Positions 39,906 to 49,374 of a DNA stretch of 58,721 nucleotides are shown one piece after another. Below the pieces are notes generated by a model. It saw only the letters and a list, made by a program, of their open reading frames with translations, was not told the origin of the DNA and ran no database searches. A program made the translations under genes and the position numbers. Numbering within the stretch: position 1 is the first letter of the stretch; every line of letters starts with the position of its first letter. Origin of the DNA: an uncultured Prevotellaceae bacterium (GTDB lineage: Bacteria; Bacteroidota; Bacteroidia; Bacteroidales; Bacteroidaceae); contig CACZBS010000021.1 in assembly GCA_902779455.1 (NCBI GenBank), positions 1-58,721 on the forward strand, in the 5' to 3' direction.

Positions 39906-42900
39906 ATGTTATTTATGAATATGACAAAAATAAAAGATATACTTTCAATTCGTCTCGAAGATGACATCAAGAGTGTGATTGACCTCAACCAGCAAGACGA
40001 GAGTAGCATCATGGATGAACTTGACGGATTCATCCTGACAGAAAGCCTTGCCAAGCATTTGGCAGACTTCTGTGACTTCTTCACATCAAACACAGCCCAA
40101 CCAGGACTGTGGTTGAGCGGTTTCTATGGTTCAGGTAAGTCATACTTCTCCAAGATGATAGGTTTCCTGCTAAAGAATCCCTCTATTCAAGGTACATCTG
40201 TGCGCGACCGTTTCCAGAGCAAACTGATAGGATTACCCAATGCTGGTCTGCTTCAGAACAGCATTAACGAACTGGGACGCACCAATAACCATATCGTGCT
40301 CTTTGATGCAGCCAAGACTACAGGCAATCATGGTATCAGCTACATGATGATGGGCGCTTTCCTTAAATCTTTAGGACTTAACGATGACTGGGTAGGTGTC
40401 ATTGAATTTAATTTGTTGATGAGCGGTCGTTATCAGGCTTTCTGCGATAAAGTCCAGCAGAAATTTGGAGAGTCATGGTTGAAGCGTCGTCAGAATATGG
40501 ATGAAGTATATGACACGTTGGAGGACACCATGCTTGATGGCTTCTGTTCTGAAAGTGCTTACGACGAGATGCGTGAGGCAGCCAAACTGCGCATACAGGA
40601 CTATGACGCTGTAAAACTTCAAGAAGACTTAACCCGCTATCTTGAAAAGAATACTGATATTCGCATCGTATTCATGATTGACGAGGTAAGCGAGGCAATT
40701 GCCCAAAAGAAGATCAATATCCTTGACCTTGAAGGAATGGCAGAAGCACTCGCAGCTCTCGGACGCAAGGTTTGGACTATTGCCATTGCTCAGCTTCAGT
40801 TGGATGATGTTATCAACGGCACCAATGTCAATCGTAGTCTGTTGACTAAGATTATCGACCGCTTCAAGAAGCGCATCCCCATTGCAGCCGAGGAAGTGGA
40901 CATGATTATCCGCAAGCGACTCTTGGCCAAGACCGCAGACGGTAACGACCTCTTGCAGGACTACTATAAGAAGAATAGCGGAAAGATTTCCGACATTACC
41001 AATATTGTAGGTACAGGTCTCAACAAAACAACCGACGCACAAACATACGCTGACTACTTCCCATTCTATGAGCATCAGTTCAAGATGCTTCAGTACTTCC
41101 TGTTTGGTACCCAGAAGCTTGTCAAGACACAGGTGGGTACTCGTGGCATGTTGATTTCGGCATTTGACGTACTAAAGAAAGAGGCTCTTTCTGACAAGGA
41201 CTACCACACCCACGTCAATGCTTCGCAACTTTGCAGACAGGCAGAAGAAGCCGTGGCAGAGTCGCTGCGTAAAAGGTATGATCAGGCCGACGAACATCTC
41301 AGAGAATTGAATCTTCAATTCGTCAAAGGACGTGACATGCTGCAAACCATTCATTTTCTGACGAATTCTGGTGCCAAAACAACGGCAGAGAATATCAGCC
41401 GTGCATACGTCAATTGTCCAGATGACTATTTTTCAGTGCTCGAAGAAGTCAAGAAAGCCTGTAAGAAACTGGCAGACGATGAAATTCTCATTCTTTCGGG
41501 TGATGAATATCGTATCACGAGTGAGACCCAGCAGCGCATCTTTGAGATGATGAACAACATCGACATTGCCAACTATCGCATCAAGGGCGAGATTACCAAG
41601 CAGGTAAAGCAAATGTCGCTCGTCCGTGGTGCGCAGAATCTGACTGTTGACTCTGTCAATGTAGGATTCGCTGTTCAGTCAGACAGTGGCGAACCACTTT
41701 CTACTGGCGGTGATCAAGGCATGAAGGTCGTGTTCCATGACATTCTCAGTGTCAAGCCCTCTTTCAATGAGTATGTCGAACACGTTAAGGAAGAAACACA
41801 GTCTCAGAAAGACATCATCAGTATTGTGCCTTCTTCCGACTATGCTTCTGAGTTACAGAAAATAGCAGAGGATATCCTTCGTATCAGCTATATCAAGGAT
41901 GTACCTAATCTCACTTCTGAAGAGAAAAAGGTTGTAGAAGAAATTGCCAGCTCTTTGGAAAGTAAAACGGCTCAACTGGAACAAGTCATCGTGAAGTCGT
42001 ATGCTAACGGTATGCTTGTGTATCTCTATAATGCCAGCATTATGACTGCCCAGAATGCAGCAACCATTATCAAGGAGGCTGAACTGAAGATGTATGGCAA
42101 TATCTATACCAAGCGCCTTGGTGGTTCACTGAAAGACAGCGTGGCTCTTCAACTGCTGAAAGCGGCTCAGAATCAGCTCCAGAATGTCATCGGTCAGCAA
42201 CCTGACTTCTTGTTCTTTGATACCACAGGACAGTTCATTGGTGACCAACTACCAGTCATCACAGAAATGATGGCACAAATGGCATCTTATAAGAATGGTG
42301 CTGATTTGGAGCGTGACCTTGCAGCCGCTCCTACCGGCTATAGCTTTGGTACGGTATTCTCTACTTTGGCAGCACTTTTCCGTGCCAGCAAGGTTATCAT
42401 CAAGTTCAATAATCAGGAATACCACTCCTGGCAGCAGGAAGGAGCCAAAGAGCCATTTGCTAATTCGCGCAACTTCCAGCGTGCGTCATTTAAGGCCATC
42501 ACCAAGAGCCTGAGCTATAATGAGAAACGTGACATTGTTGACACCTTGAAGGACTGCCGTTACAAAGAACTGACTGGAAATAATCTCAGTTACAACATGA
42601 ATGACTTTGAACTGGTTGCAGCCATCCAGTCACTTGCCGTTACTGAGATTCATAAAGTCAACAATCAGATATGTAATGACACAGAGCGTGAGCGCATCTT
42701 CCGTCGTTCTCTTGCAGCCAAGGATGTACTTCGACAATATGCTGGAACAGTCACAGAATACAACTACTTCAATACTGCCAGAACGTTCCTTGGTGACAAC
42801 GAAAATGAGGAGTTCTGCAAGGCGGTGGAGAAGATTGAGGCAGATATTCGCTTCATTGATACCAATATGCGTGAGATTGAGTATCAGAAGGATTACTTCC

Positions 42901-43562
42901 TCGATGTAAAGAACGAACTGGAGTTTGTGGGTTCTCCAATGCAGTCTTTTGACCAGATTCATGAAGCCTATCTGCAGATGCTTGATAGTGATCCTGTACA
43001 CAATTATCAGCAGATGAAAAAGGAGTACCAGAACGTCAAGGACTTGTACTACCAAAACATGGATCATCAAGCTGAACAGATGATTAATGGATATGGAGAC
43101 CTGTTGACCCGCATTGAAGCTATCAAGAAGAATGCTGATCAATATCCTGCAGAGTGGAATACAAGGCTTTATGCTAAAGTTAGGGAAATGGAAGATGTAT
43201 GCAAGAAATACATCATTTCGAAAATCCAGTTGAAGGACTACGAGATTCGTTGCTCCAATTGTCACCTTCAGCTTCGTGACATCGTGAGTGCCATCAATAT
43301 GTTGCCTCAGCTGAATGTGGACGTGGATGTGATGGAAACTGAGATTTGCACGTCTGACCCGAAGCCTGCGCCACAGCCACAGCCCCAACCACAGCCTGGT
43401 CCTGGAGATCCCAATCCGCAGCCACAACCCAAGGAACGCAAGTTGCGTAACCAACTGCCAACTGGGCAACTCAGTGTGGCTCAATACAAGCAATGGCTGA
43501 AGCAGCAGTTGGCAATGGTCAATCAATTTGATACAAACGACATTCTTAAATTCGACGAATAA
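39906..43562 (+). CDS. brxC: BREX ATPase BrxC
   Basis: This 1218-aa P-loop ATPase is the largest conserved type 1 BREX component. Walker A is SGFYGSGKSYFSK (71-83), and an acidic Walker B-like RIVFMIDEVSEAI follows near residue 255. The remainder is largely helical. The C-terminal ~70 residues contain a proline/glutamine-rich linker (PQPQPQPQPGPGD, about 1155) before a final conserved helix. In-frame starts at 39906, 39915 and 39921 are all possible; the longest is listed. The stop overlaps the pglX start by one base (TAATG). Confidence 0.92.
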   Translation: MLFMNMTKIKDILSIRLEDDIKSVIDLNQQDESSIMDELDGFILTESLAKHLADFCDFFTSNTAQPGLWLSGFYGSGKSYFSKMIGFLLKNPSIQGTSVRDRFQSKLIGLPNAGLLQNSINELGRTNNHIVLFDAAKTTGNHGISYMMMGAFLKSLGLNDDWVGVIEFNLLMSGRYQAFCDKVQQKFGESWLKRRQNMDEVYDTLEDTMLDGFCSESAYDEMREAAKLRIQDYDAVKLQEDLTRYLEKNTDIRIVFMIDEVSEAIAQKKINILDLEGMAEALAALGRKVWTIAIAQLQLDDVINGTNVNRSLLTKIIDRFKKRIPIAAEEVDMIIRKRLLAKTADGNDLLQDYYKKNSGKISDITNIVGTGLNKTTDAQTYADYFPFYEHQFKMLQYFLFGTQKLVKTQVGTRGMLISAFDVLKKEALSDKDYHTHVNASQLCRQAEEAVAESLRKRYDQADEHLRELNLQFVKGRDMLQTIHFLTNSGAKTTAENISRAYVNCPDDYFSVLEEVKKACKKLADDEILILSGDEYRITSETQQRIFEMMNNIDIANYRIKGEITKQVKQMSLVRGAQNLTVDSVNVGFAVQSDSGEPLSTGGDQGMKVVFHDILSVKPSFNEYVEHVKEETQSQKDIISIVPSSDYASELQKIAEDILRISYIKDVPNLTSEEKKVVEEIASSLESKTAQLEQVIVKSYANGMLVYLYNASIMTAQNAATIIKEAELKMYGNIYTKRLGGSLKDSVALQLLKAAQNQLQNVIGQQPDFLFFDTTGQFIGDQLPVITEMMAQMASYKNGADLERDLAAAPTGYSFGTVFSTLAALFRASKVIIKFNNQEYHSWQQEGAKEPFANSRNFQRASFKAITKSLSYNEKRDIVDTLKDCRYKELTGNNLSYNMNDFELVAAIQSLAVTEIHKVNNQICNDTERERIFRRSLAAKDVLRQYAGTVTEYNYFNTARTFLGDNENEEFCKAVEKIEADIRFIDTNMREIEYQKDYFLDVKNELEFVGSPMQSFDQIHEAYLQMLDSDPVHNYQQMKKEYQNVKDLYYQNMDHQAEQMINGYGDLLTRIEAIKKNADQYPAEWNTRLYAKVREMEDVCKKYIISKIQLKDYEIRCSNCHLQLRDIVSAINMLPQLNVDVDVMETEICTSDPKPAPQPQPQPQPGPGDPNPQPQPKERKLRNQLPTGQLSVAQYKQWLKQQLAMVNQFDTNDILKFDE

Positions 43563-46500
43563 TGAAACTAATCAATCACGTTCTCGACATACGCCGCCTG
43601 ATTCAGCAGGCATTCGATAATCGTTTCTCTCGCATGGGACTTCGCAAGGAAGCTGCCTTACCTGTAGAGCAGATTCCAGCAGAGCACCAAGAGAAGCGTA
43701 GGAAACTGGACGAACTGATGAGTAGTCACCTGAGCGAGTTGGGTGACTATGAGGAAGCGCGTCAGGCTGCCATCAACGAGTGTGTCTTTACGCTCTTCAA
43801 CCGCATCGCTGCCATTAAGGTGATGGAGTCGAAGGAATTGTTTCCTGAGATTATCACCCGACGAAAGGAGAATGCGGGACGTTCCTTTGAACACAATGTG
43901 TGGCTGGAGAACCACCCGGAGGAGCGCAATGCGGAACGTGAGGGACTGAAGCATTTCCTCAGCGACCAGTTTGAAAGTCTTGGTGAGCATATCCCTCTTT
44001 ATCGCAAGGACTACCCTTACGCATTGCTACCAACAGCCGATGAACTGAATGAGATTATCGAGCAGTTCAATGCCATAGAAGCGGATGCTGACTGTGGAGC
44101 TGATGTCTGGAAGGGTGATGACATCCTTGGCTGGCTCTACGAGAACTTCAATGCCGTAGAGAAAGAAGCATTGAAGCAGAGTGGCGAGAAGACTGAATAT
44201 AATAAGGTGTCGCTTCAGAGTCAGGTTTATACGCCCCAATGGGTGGTGAAGTTCCTGGTTGACAACACGTTGGGTAAGGCATATATGGAAATGTACCCCG
44301 ACAGCCATATCAAAGAAAAATACCAGATAGCTAATATCCCCGACCATCAGGTACGCCATCCCAAGGACTTGCGCCAGATGCGACTGCTCGACCCTGCCTG
44401 TGGTTCTGGCAACTTCCTGATTTATGCCTTCTCGCTGTTCTACGACTTGTATGTAGATCAGATGGAGAACTACGAACGTGACTACAGCCGTCGTGATATT
44501 CCAAAGATGATTGTGGAGAACAACCTCTTCGGTGTAGATTTAGATGAGCGTGCAGCCCAGATTTCTCAGATAGCACTTTTTATCAAGGCACGAGAGTTAG
44601 GTGGTCATCGTAGCCATTGGCCTGCTTATACCAATGTGGTGAGCACACATTTCTTTCTTGATGATTATGAAAAGGTGAAAGACACCTTTGAGGCCATAGA
44701 CAATCTGGACGAGTCGAAGCGTAACATCATGCGGATGATATGGGACGACCTAAGCAATGCTTATAAATTCGGATCGCTGGTGCGTGTGGATGAGACATTA
44801 AACAAGATTCTGCCCAATGATGACAACCACAGCCTCTTTGCACAAGAACAGATGGAGGATATGTTCTCCTTTAAGCAGCAGTTCATGAATCAGCTGCGAC
44901 AGAAAGTGAACGAGTTAGGCGAACGTGGCAGCAATGCCTATACGCTGGCAAAGACCAACGATGCCATTTCGTTCCTCGAAATCATTGCCAACAAATATGA
45001 TGTGGTGGTGGCAAATCCTCCTTATACTGACAGTGGCGACTTTGGAACTGAGTTGAAAAAGTTTATAGAGGAGAACTATAAAAAGCCTTTGAAGTTCAAT
45101 TCCAACCTCTATGCTTGCTTCATCAAACGATGCTGTGAGTTGGCAGGAGATGACGGAAAAGTGGGTATGATTCATCCTCACACCTTTATGTTTATCAAGA
45201 CCTTTGAGGATGTACGTAAGTTCATGCTTGAACAGACACATATCAATGTGATGGTGGACTATGGACTTGACCGGGTAAACTTGTTTGGGCCAGGCATCTT
45301 GCTTGATGCTACTTTCTATACACTCGACATGAATAGCAAGGAAAAGACCGCTGGCATTTACTTTAATATAACAGCTAATCAGCAAGAGAAATTCAAGAAA
45401 GGCTCACTAAAACAGGCTTATTCTGACTATCTTAATGGTCAGCCCAACGACCGTGTTTATACCTTGCCTCAATCGAAATTGAAGGGCATCAAGTCATATC
45501 CTTTCATCTACTGGATTTCGGATGAGTTCAGAGAGAAGTTTAATGGAAGAATTCTTGAAGATGTTGTTGGAACGAAAAAAGGACTTGACACAAGTTGTAA
45601 TGAACGCTTTTTGCGATTCTGGTGGGAAATCACAAAAGAAAACATTTCTAAAGACTATCAAAAAGACAAAAAGAAATGGGTAATGTATGCCAAAGGAGGG
45701 CCATACAACAAATGGTATGGTAATATGTGGCTTACTATTAATTGGCACAATGATGGAGAAGAATTAAAAAACTTCACAGATGAGCATGGTAAAATGATAC
45801 CAACTTTACGTAATCAGGATGTCTATTTCAAAGAGGGTATAACATATTCAGCAGCAGGTTCAAAAGGAACCACTTTCCGTTACCTACCAATCAATTGTAT
45901 TATCGATTCAGGAGGTCCAGGCATCTATGGGAATGATGATGTAAATATGGATTATGTATTGGCGCTATTGAATACAAAGTTAACTTTTTATGTCTGTGGG
46001 TGTCTAAATCCTACAGTAAACACTACTCATGGTGATTTACGGCGCATCCCATTTGCCGATGCAGAGACTGCTGATGAAAGGAATATTACTTTGCTATCTC
46101 AGCAAAATGTTTCTATCAAGAGGAATCTTTGTCAATACTCCATCGTAGAGCAACTTTACCAACACTCTCCAATAACAGCATCAGGTGATGCTCCATCTTC
46201 GATTAGTTCCTATTATAATAAGGAGAACGCCCTTCTCACTCAAATTCTCCTCAACGAGAGCATCATCAATAAGATAGTCTTTGAGGTCTATGAGTTGAGT
46301 GAACACGACAAGCAGATGGTATTGGACAAAGAAGGCATACCTGTTGGCGACCTGCCTGTGAGCCATGAGGCAAAGGTTGCCTATAAACAGTGGTTGACTG
46401 AAGAAAGCGAGTTCAAGCCAACGAATGATGTACTGGAACATTTGGAGAACTTGGAGGAGCGTGATGACCTTCCAAAGATTACCGACTTCGATACGCTCTA

Positions 46501-47251
46501 TCAGAACAACAACGAGTGGGAGGAGTTCTGCATCAAGCGCAATGTGAATCCCGTGGAAGCATGGTGGCAGTTCAAGAACGCCAACGTGCTGCCCCCTCAG
46601 CGCACACAGGTGTTGGCCTTTGAACTGATTACCGATGTCATCCGCACCGTGCTGGCGAAGGATGATGATGGCATCATCCCTTTGGGCGACCGACTCGGCG
46701 AGGAACGCCTTGCCATCCGCATAGAAAAGGAAATGATGGAGCGTGGTTACTCGGCTGCGCAGTTCTCTCAGGTGTGCCAGTTGTTAGGTTGCGGTTTGGA
46801 GAAATATCTGCAAGAGCGATTCTTCCAACAACTAAGTGACCACCTGAACCTCTTTATGTATCTGCCCAAGACACCGTTCATCTGGCACCTCAGCAGTGGG
46901 TCACATCACGCCATAGAACTTTACGTCAGCATCTACAAATGGAGTCGTGATGCCCTGTATCGTGTCCGCTCTATCTATGCCGCCAACCGCGAAGCTGCCC
47001 TTCGTGATCGTCTCAACTCCATTGATACCAGCAACACAGAAGGACGCATGGAGGCACAGGAGCTTCGTGCCACGCTGACAGAGCTACAGGAGTTCTGCCA
47101 GAAAGTGGATGACCTTCTCGCCAGCGGCTATGACCCGAAACTCGATGACGGCGTTGGCAAGAATATTGCCCCACTCCAGAAGCGCAAGATGCTCAGCTAT
47201 GAAGTGCTCAATGCCGGACAGCTGAAGAAGTATTTGAATGCAGATTGGTAA
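43562..47251 (+). CDS. pglX: BREX adenine-specific DNA methyltransferase PglX
   Basis: This 1229-aa N6-adenine methyltransferase marks host DNA at the BREX site and is the specificity component. The SAM site is motif I LLDPACGSGNFLIYAF (275-290). Motif IV is NPPYTDSG (near 485). TPQWVVKFLVDNTLG precedes motif I. A target-recognition region should lie in about residues 650-870, and its DNA (about 45530-46160) is visibly more AT-rich than both flanks. The C-terminal domain is helical. It overlaps brxC by one base. In known systems PglX may vary or phase-switch; no homopolymer tract or inverted repeat for switching is seen here. Confidence 0.93.
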   Translation: MKLINHVLDIRRLIQQAFDNRFSRMGLRKEAALPVEQIPAEHQEKRRKLDELMSSHLSELGDYEEARQAAINECVFTLFNRIAAIKVMESKELFPEIITRRKENAGRSFEHNVWLENHPEERNAEREGLKHFLSDQFESLGEHIPLYRKDYPYALLPTADELNEIIEQFNAIEADADCGADVWKGDDILGWLYENFNAVEKEALKQSGEKTEYNKVSLQSQVYTPQWVVKFLVDNTLGKAYMEMYPDSHIKEKYQIANIPDHQVRHPKDLRQMRLLDPACGSGNFLIYAFSLFYDLYVDQMENYERDYSRRDIPKMIVENNLFGVDLDERAAQISQIALFIKARELGGHRSHWPAYTNVVSTHFFLDDYEKVKDTFEAIDNLDESKRNIMRMIWDDLSNAYKFGSLVRVDETLNKILPNDDNHSLFAQEQMEDMFSFKQQFMNQLRQKVNELGERGSNAYTLAKTNDAISFLEIIANKYDVVVANPPYTDSGDFGTELKKFIEENYKKPLKFNSNLYACFIKRCCELAGDDGKVGMIHPHTFMFIKTFEDVRKFMLEQTHINVMVDYGLDRVNLFGPGILLDATFYTLDMNSKEKTAGIYFNITANQQEKFKKGSLKQAYSDYLNGQPNDRVYTLPQSKLKGIKSYPFIYWISDEFREKFNGRILEDVVGTKKGLDTSCNERFLRFWWEITKENISKDYQKDKKKWVMYAKGGPYNKWYGNMWLTINWHNDGEELKNFTDEHGKMIPTLRNQDVYFKEGITYSAAGSKGTTFRYLPINCIIDSGGPGIYGNDDVNMDYVLALLNTKLTFYVCGCLNPTVNTTHGDLRRIPFADAETADERNITLLSQQNVSIKRNLCQYSIVEQLYQHSPITASGDAPSSISSYYNKENALLTQILLNESIINKIVFEVYELSEHDKQMVLDKEGIPVGDLPVSHEAKVAYKQWLTEESEFKPTNDVLEHLENLEERDDLPKITDFDTLYQNNNEWEEFCIKRNVNPVEAWWQFKNANVLPPQRTQVLAFELITDVIRTVLAKDDDGIIPLGDRLGEERLAIRIEKEMMERGYSAAQFSQVCQLLGCGLEKYLQERFFQQLSDHLNLFMYLPKTPFIWHLSSGSHHAIELYVSIYKWSRDALYRVRSIYAANREAALRDRLNSIDTSNTEGRMEAQELRATLTELQEFCQKVDDLLASGYDPKLDDGVGKNIAPLQKRKMLSYEVLNAGQLKKYLNADW

Positions 47252-47283
47252 AAATACGAACAAGTGATAAAAAAATATAGAGT

Positions 47284-48618
47284 ATGAAGATTATTGATAT
47301 TACAATCGAAAACTTCAGAGGATTTACACACAAGTTCTTTGAATTTGACCCCAAGATGAATGTCATACTTGGTGACAATACAACAGGTAAGACAACATTA
47401 CTACAAGCGGTACAAATCGCATTGGGGGCATTCCTTCAAGAAATGACCTTCTTGCCTGGCGGAAATGGTTACAGTCGTAATTTTCGACCTACAGACCAAG
47501 TTAAATTTCGTAGTGAATCAAGCAAAGGCTTTATTCCTATAGCCGAGAAACCCTGTATCGAAATCAATGCAGAATGTGTAATCGGTAAATTCAATGAATC
47601 GACACAACAAATAAACACATCGACAAATCACATTTGGTGGAAAAGGACAAGTAACAAAAACTCCAAAGCCAATGCTCAAGAACTGATGGATTTTGTGTCA
47701 GACATAGAGAACCGAAGAAGAAATGCAGACAAAGATGGCACAAATTCTCTCTTTCCACTGTTTCTGTCATTTGGTGCAACTCGTCTCGAAAAGAACTACA
47801 AAGGAGCCGAAAAGACGAAGCAACGTGAAACACGCGAAGCAAGGGCCTATAAATGTGCTCTTGATGAACAGGTTGATTTCAAAGGGGCTTTTGATTGGAT
47901 CTATAGATACGAAAAGAGTTTTAATAAAGGAGGTGAATTCGCTGGGACGAATGAGGCTTTCCTGAATGCCATAAAGGAAGCGATTCCTGCCATTCACCAA
48001 ATTGATATCGATACAAAGAACAATGAATTCACAGCACTGATCAAAATGACCAAGGATGATGTTCCCTATTGGCTCACATACGACATGATGAGTGCGGGCT
48101 TTAAAGCTATGATAAATATAACTGCAGAGATAGCACATCGTTGTATCGAATTAAATGGGTTCCTTGGTATTGATGCTGTGAGGAAGACTCCTGGCATTAT
48201 CATGATAGATGAGGTTGACTTGTATTTGCATCCGCATTGGCAGCAGCATATTCTTTCAGATTTACAGAAGGCATTCCCCGAAATGCAGTTTATTGTTACA
48301 ACTCACTCTCCATTTATCGTGCAGAGTGTAAAAAGTCAGAATGTAATAACATTAGATGGCGTTAAGGGTGACAGCAATCCCGACATGAGAAGTATTGAGG
48401 ACATTGCTGTAACTGAGATGAATATGGACTCAGCAAGATTCCCGCGCTATCAGCAAATGGTAGAGCAGGCTGAAAAATACTATCAACTTGTTAAGTCGGG
48501 CAAAGAGAACACGGCAGAAGCAAGAAAAGTCAAAAAGGAGTTGGATGAGATAGAAGAACAGTTCTCAGACGATCCAGCTTATGTGGCACTGTTAAGAGCG
48601 GAAAGGAATTCACAATGA
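47284..48618 (+). CDS. Septu-like AAA ATPase (PtuA-type)
   Basis: This 444-aa SMC/ABC-like ATPase has Walker A GDNTTGKTTLL (30-40) directly after the N-terminal FRGFTHKFFEFDP strand pair. The C-terminal half has IIMIDEVDLYLHPHWQQHI (Walker B with the D-loop, near 300) and FIVTTHSPFIVQSV (switch histidine). This is the organisation of the PtuA subunit of Septu and related OLD-family ATPases. It partners an HNH gene with a 4-base overlap. The pair is inserted between pglX and pglZ in the same direction, so it probably uses BREX transcription. Confidence 0.85.
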   Translation: MKIIDITIENFRGFTHKFFEFDPKMNVILGDNTTGKTTLLQAVQIALGAFLQEMTFLPGGNGYSRNFRPTDQVKFRSESSKGFIPIAEKPCIEINAECVIGKFNESTQQINTSTNHIWWKRTSNKNSKANAQELMDFVSDIENRRRNADKDGTNSLFPLFLSFGATRLEKNYKGAEKTKQRETREARAYKCALDEQVDFKGAFDWIYRYEKSFNKGGEFAGTNEAFLNAIKEAIPAIHQIDIDTKNNEFTALIKMTKDDVPYWLTYDMMSAGFKAMINITAEIAHRCIELNGFLGIDAVRKTPGIIMIDEVDLYLHPHWQQHILSDLQKAFPEMQFIVTTHSPFIVQSVKSQNVITLDGVKGDSNPDMRSIEDIAVTEMNMDSARFPRYQQMVEQAEKYYQLVKSGKENTAEARKVKKELDEIEEQFSDDPAYVALLRAERNSQ

Positions 48619-49364
48619 GGCCTGTTGTAAAATTAACTCCGGGAACATATACTGTGTCTGATAGTTCCTCAATAGAAGTACTCAGTCACTATAATAATTA
48701 TCATGATGCGAAACCTGCATTAGTGTACAATTTAGGCCTGTTCTGCTCCTATTGTGAAGAAGCATATCATCAATCACGGGATTTACATGTTGAGCATGTG
48801 CAACCCAAAGGATATGAAGAGAATGGGGTAAAAATATATGCCCGTTTAGAGAAAGAATGGTCTAACTTCCTTTTGTCATGTGCAACATGTAATGGGGCTG
48901 ACAATAAAGATACGAAGAATGTCGTTTTGACAGAATGCCATCTTCCCCATCTTAACAACACATACAAGAGTCTTGTGTATAAAGCAGGAGGTGTAGTTGA
49001 GGTTAATCCTGTGCTCACAGGTGATGCCTATAATCATGCAAAGAAGCTCCTTGATTTAGTCGGCTTGGGTAAAAGTCCTGCAACTTCATGCCCAGGAGAT
49101 ACCCGCTATAAGAAAAGGTCAAAAGATTGGGATCTTGCATGTAAATACAGAGCAAGATATGATGCTGGGAAAATAAGTCCTGATGTAATCGTGGATTTCG
49201 TAAGATACAGAGGAGGATGGTCTATATGGTTTACTGTTTTCTGTGGATGTGATGATGTAAGAAATGCATTGCTTGATTTCCCGGGAACAGCAAGGCAATG
49301 TTTTGATGCAGCAAATCATTATGAGCCATTAGACAGAAACCCAGGTTTTGCGGATCCGACATAA
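48615..49364 (+). CDS. Septu-like HNH endonuclease (PtuB-type)
   Basis: This 249-aa nuclease has a zinc-supported HNH domain: CSYC (44-47), HVEHVQPKG with the catalytic histidines at 58 and 61, WSNFLLSC and then CATCNGADNKDTKN (C89, C92). This matches PtuB, the nuclease partner of PtuA. The C-terminal half is not assigned. It overlaps the ATPase gene by 4 bases (ATGA) and ends 10 bases before pglZ. It is lower in GC than the BREX genes around it, in line with separate acquisition. Confidence 0.85.
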   Translation: MRPVVKLTPGTYTVSDSSSIEVLSHYNNYHDAKPALVYNLGLFCSYCEEAYHQSRDLHVEHVQPKGYEENGVKIYARLEKEWSNFLLSCATCNGADNKDTKNVVLTECHLPHLNNTYKSLVYKAGGVVEVNPVLTGDAYNHAKKLLDLVGLGKSPATSCPGDTRYKKRSKDWDLACKYRARYDAGKISPDVIVDFVRYRGGWSIWFTVFCGCDDVRNALLDFPGTARQCFDAANHYEPLDRNPGFADPT

Positions 49365-49374
49365 AGTAATTGCT

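Noticed and set aside
43350-43440. Phase-variable repeat in brxC (CCACAG/CCAACC-type codons encoding a Pro-Gln stretch)
   Set aside because: Units are mixed and codon-aligned, consistent with a flexible linker; no pure short tandem tract that would slip.
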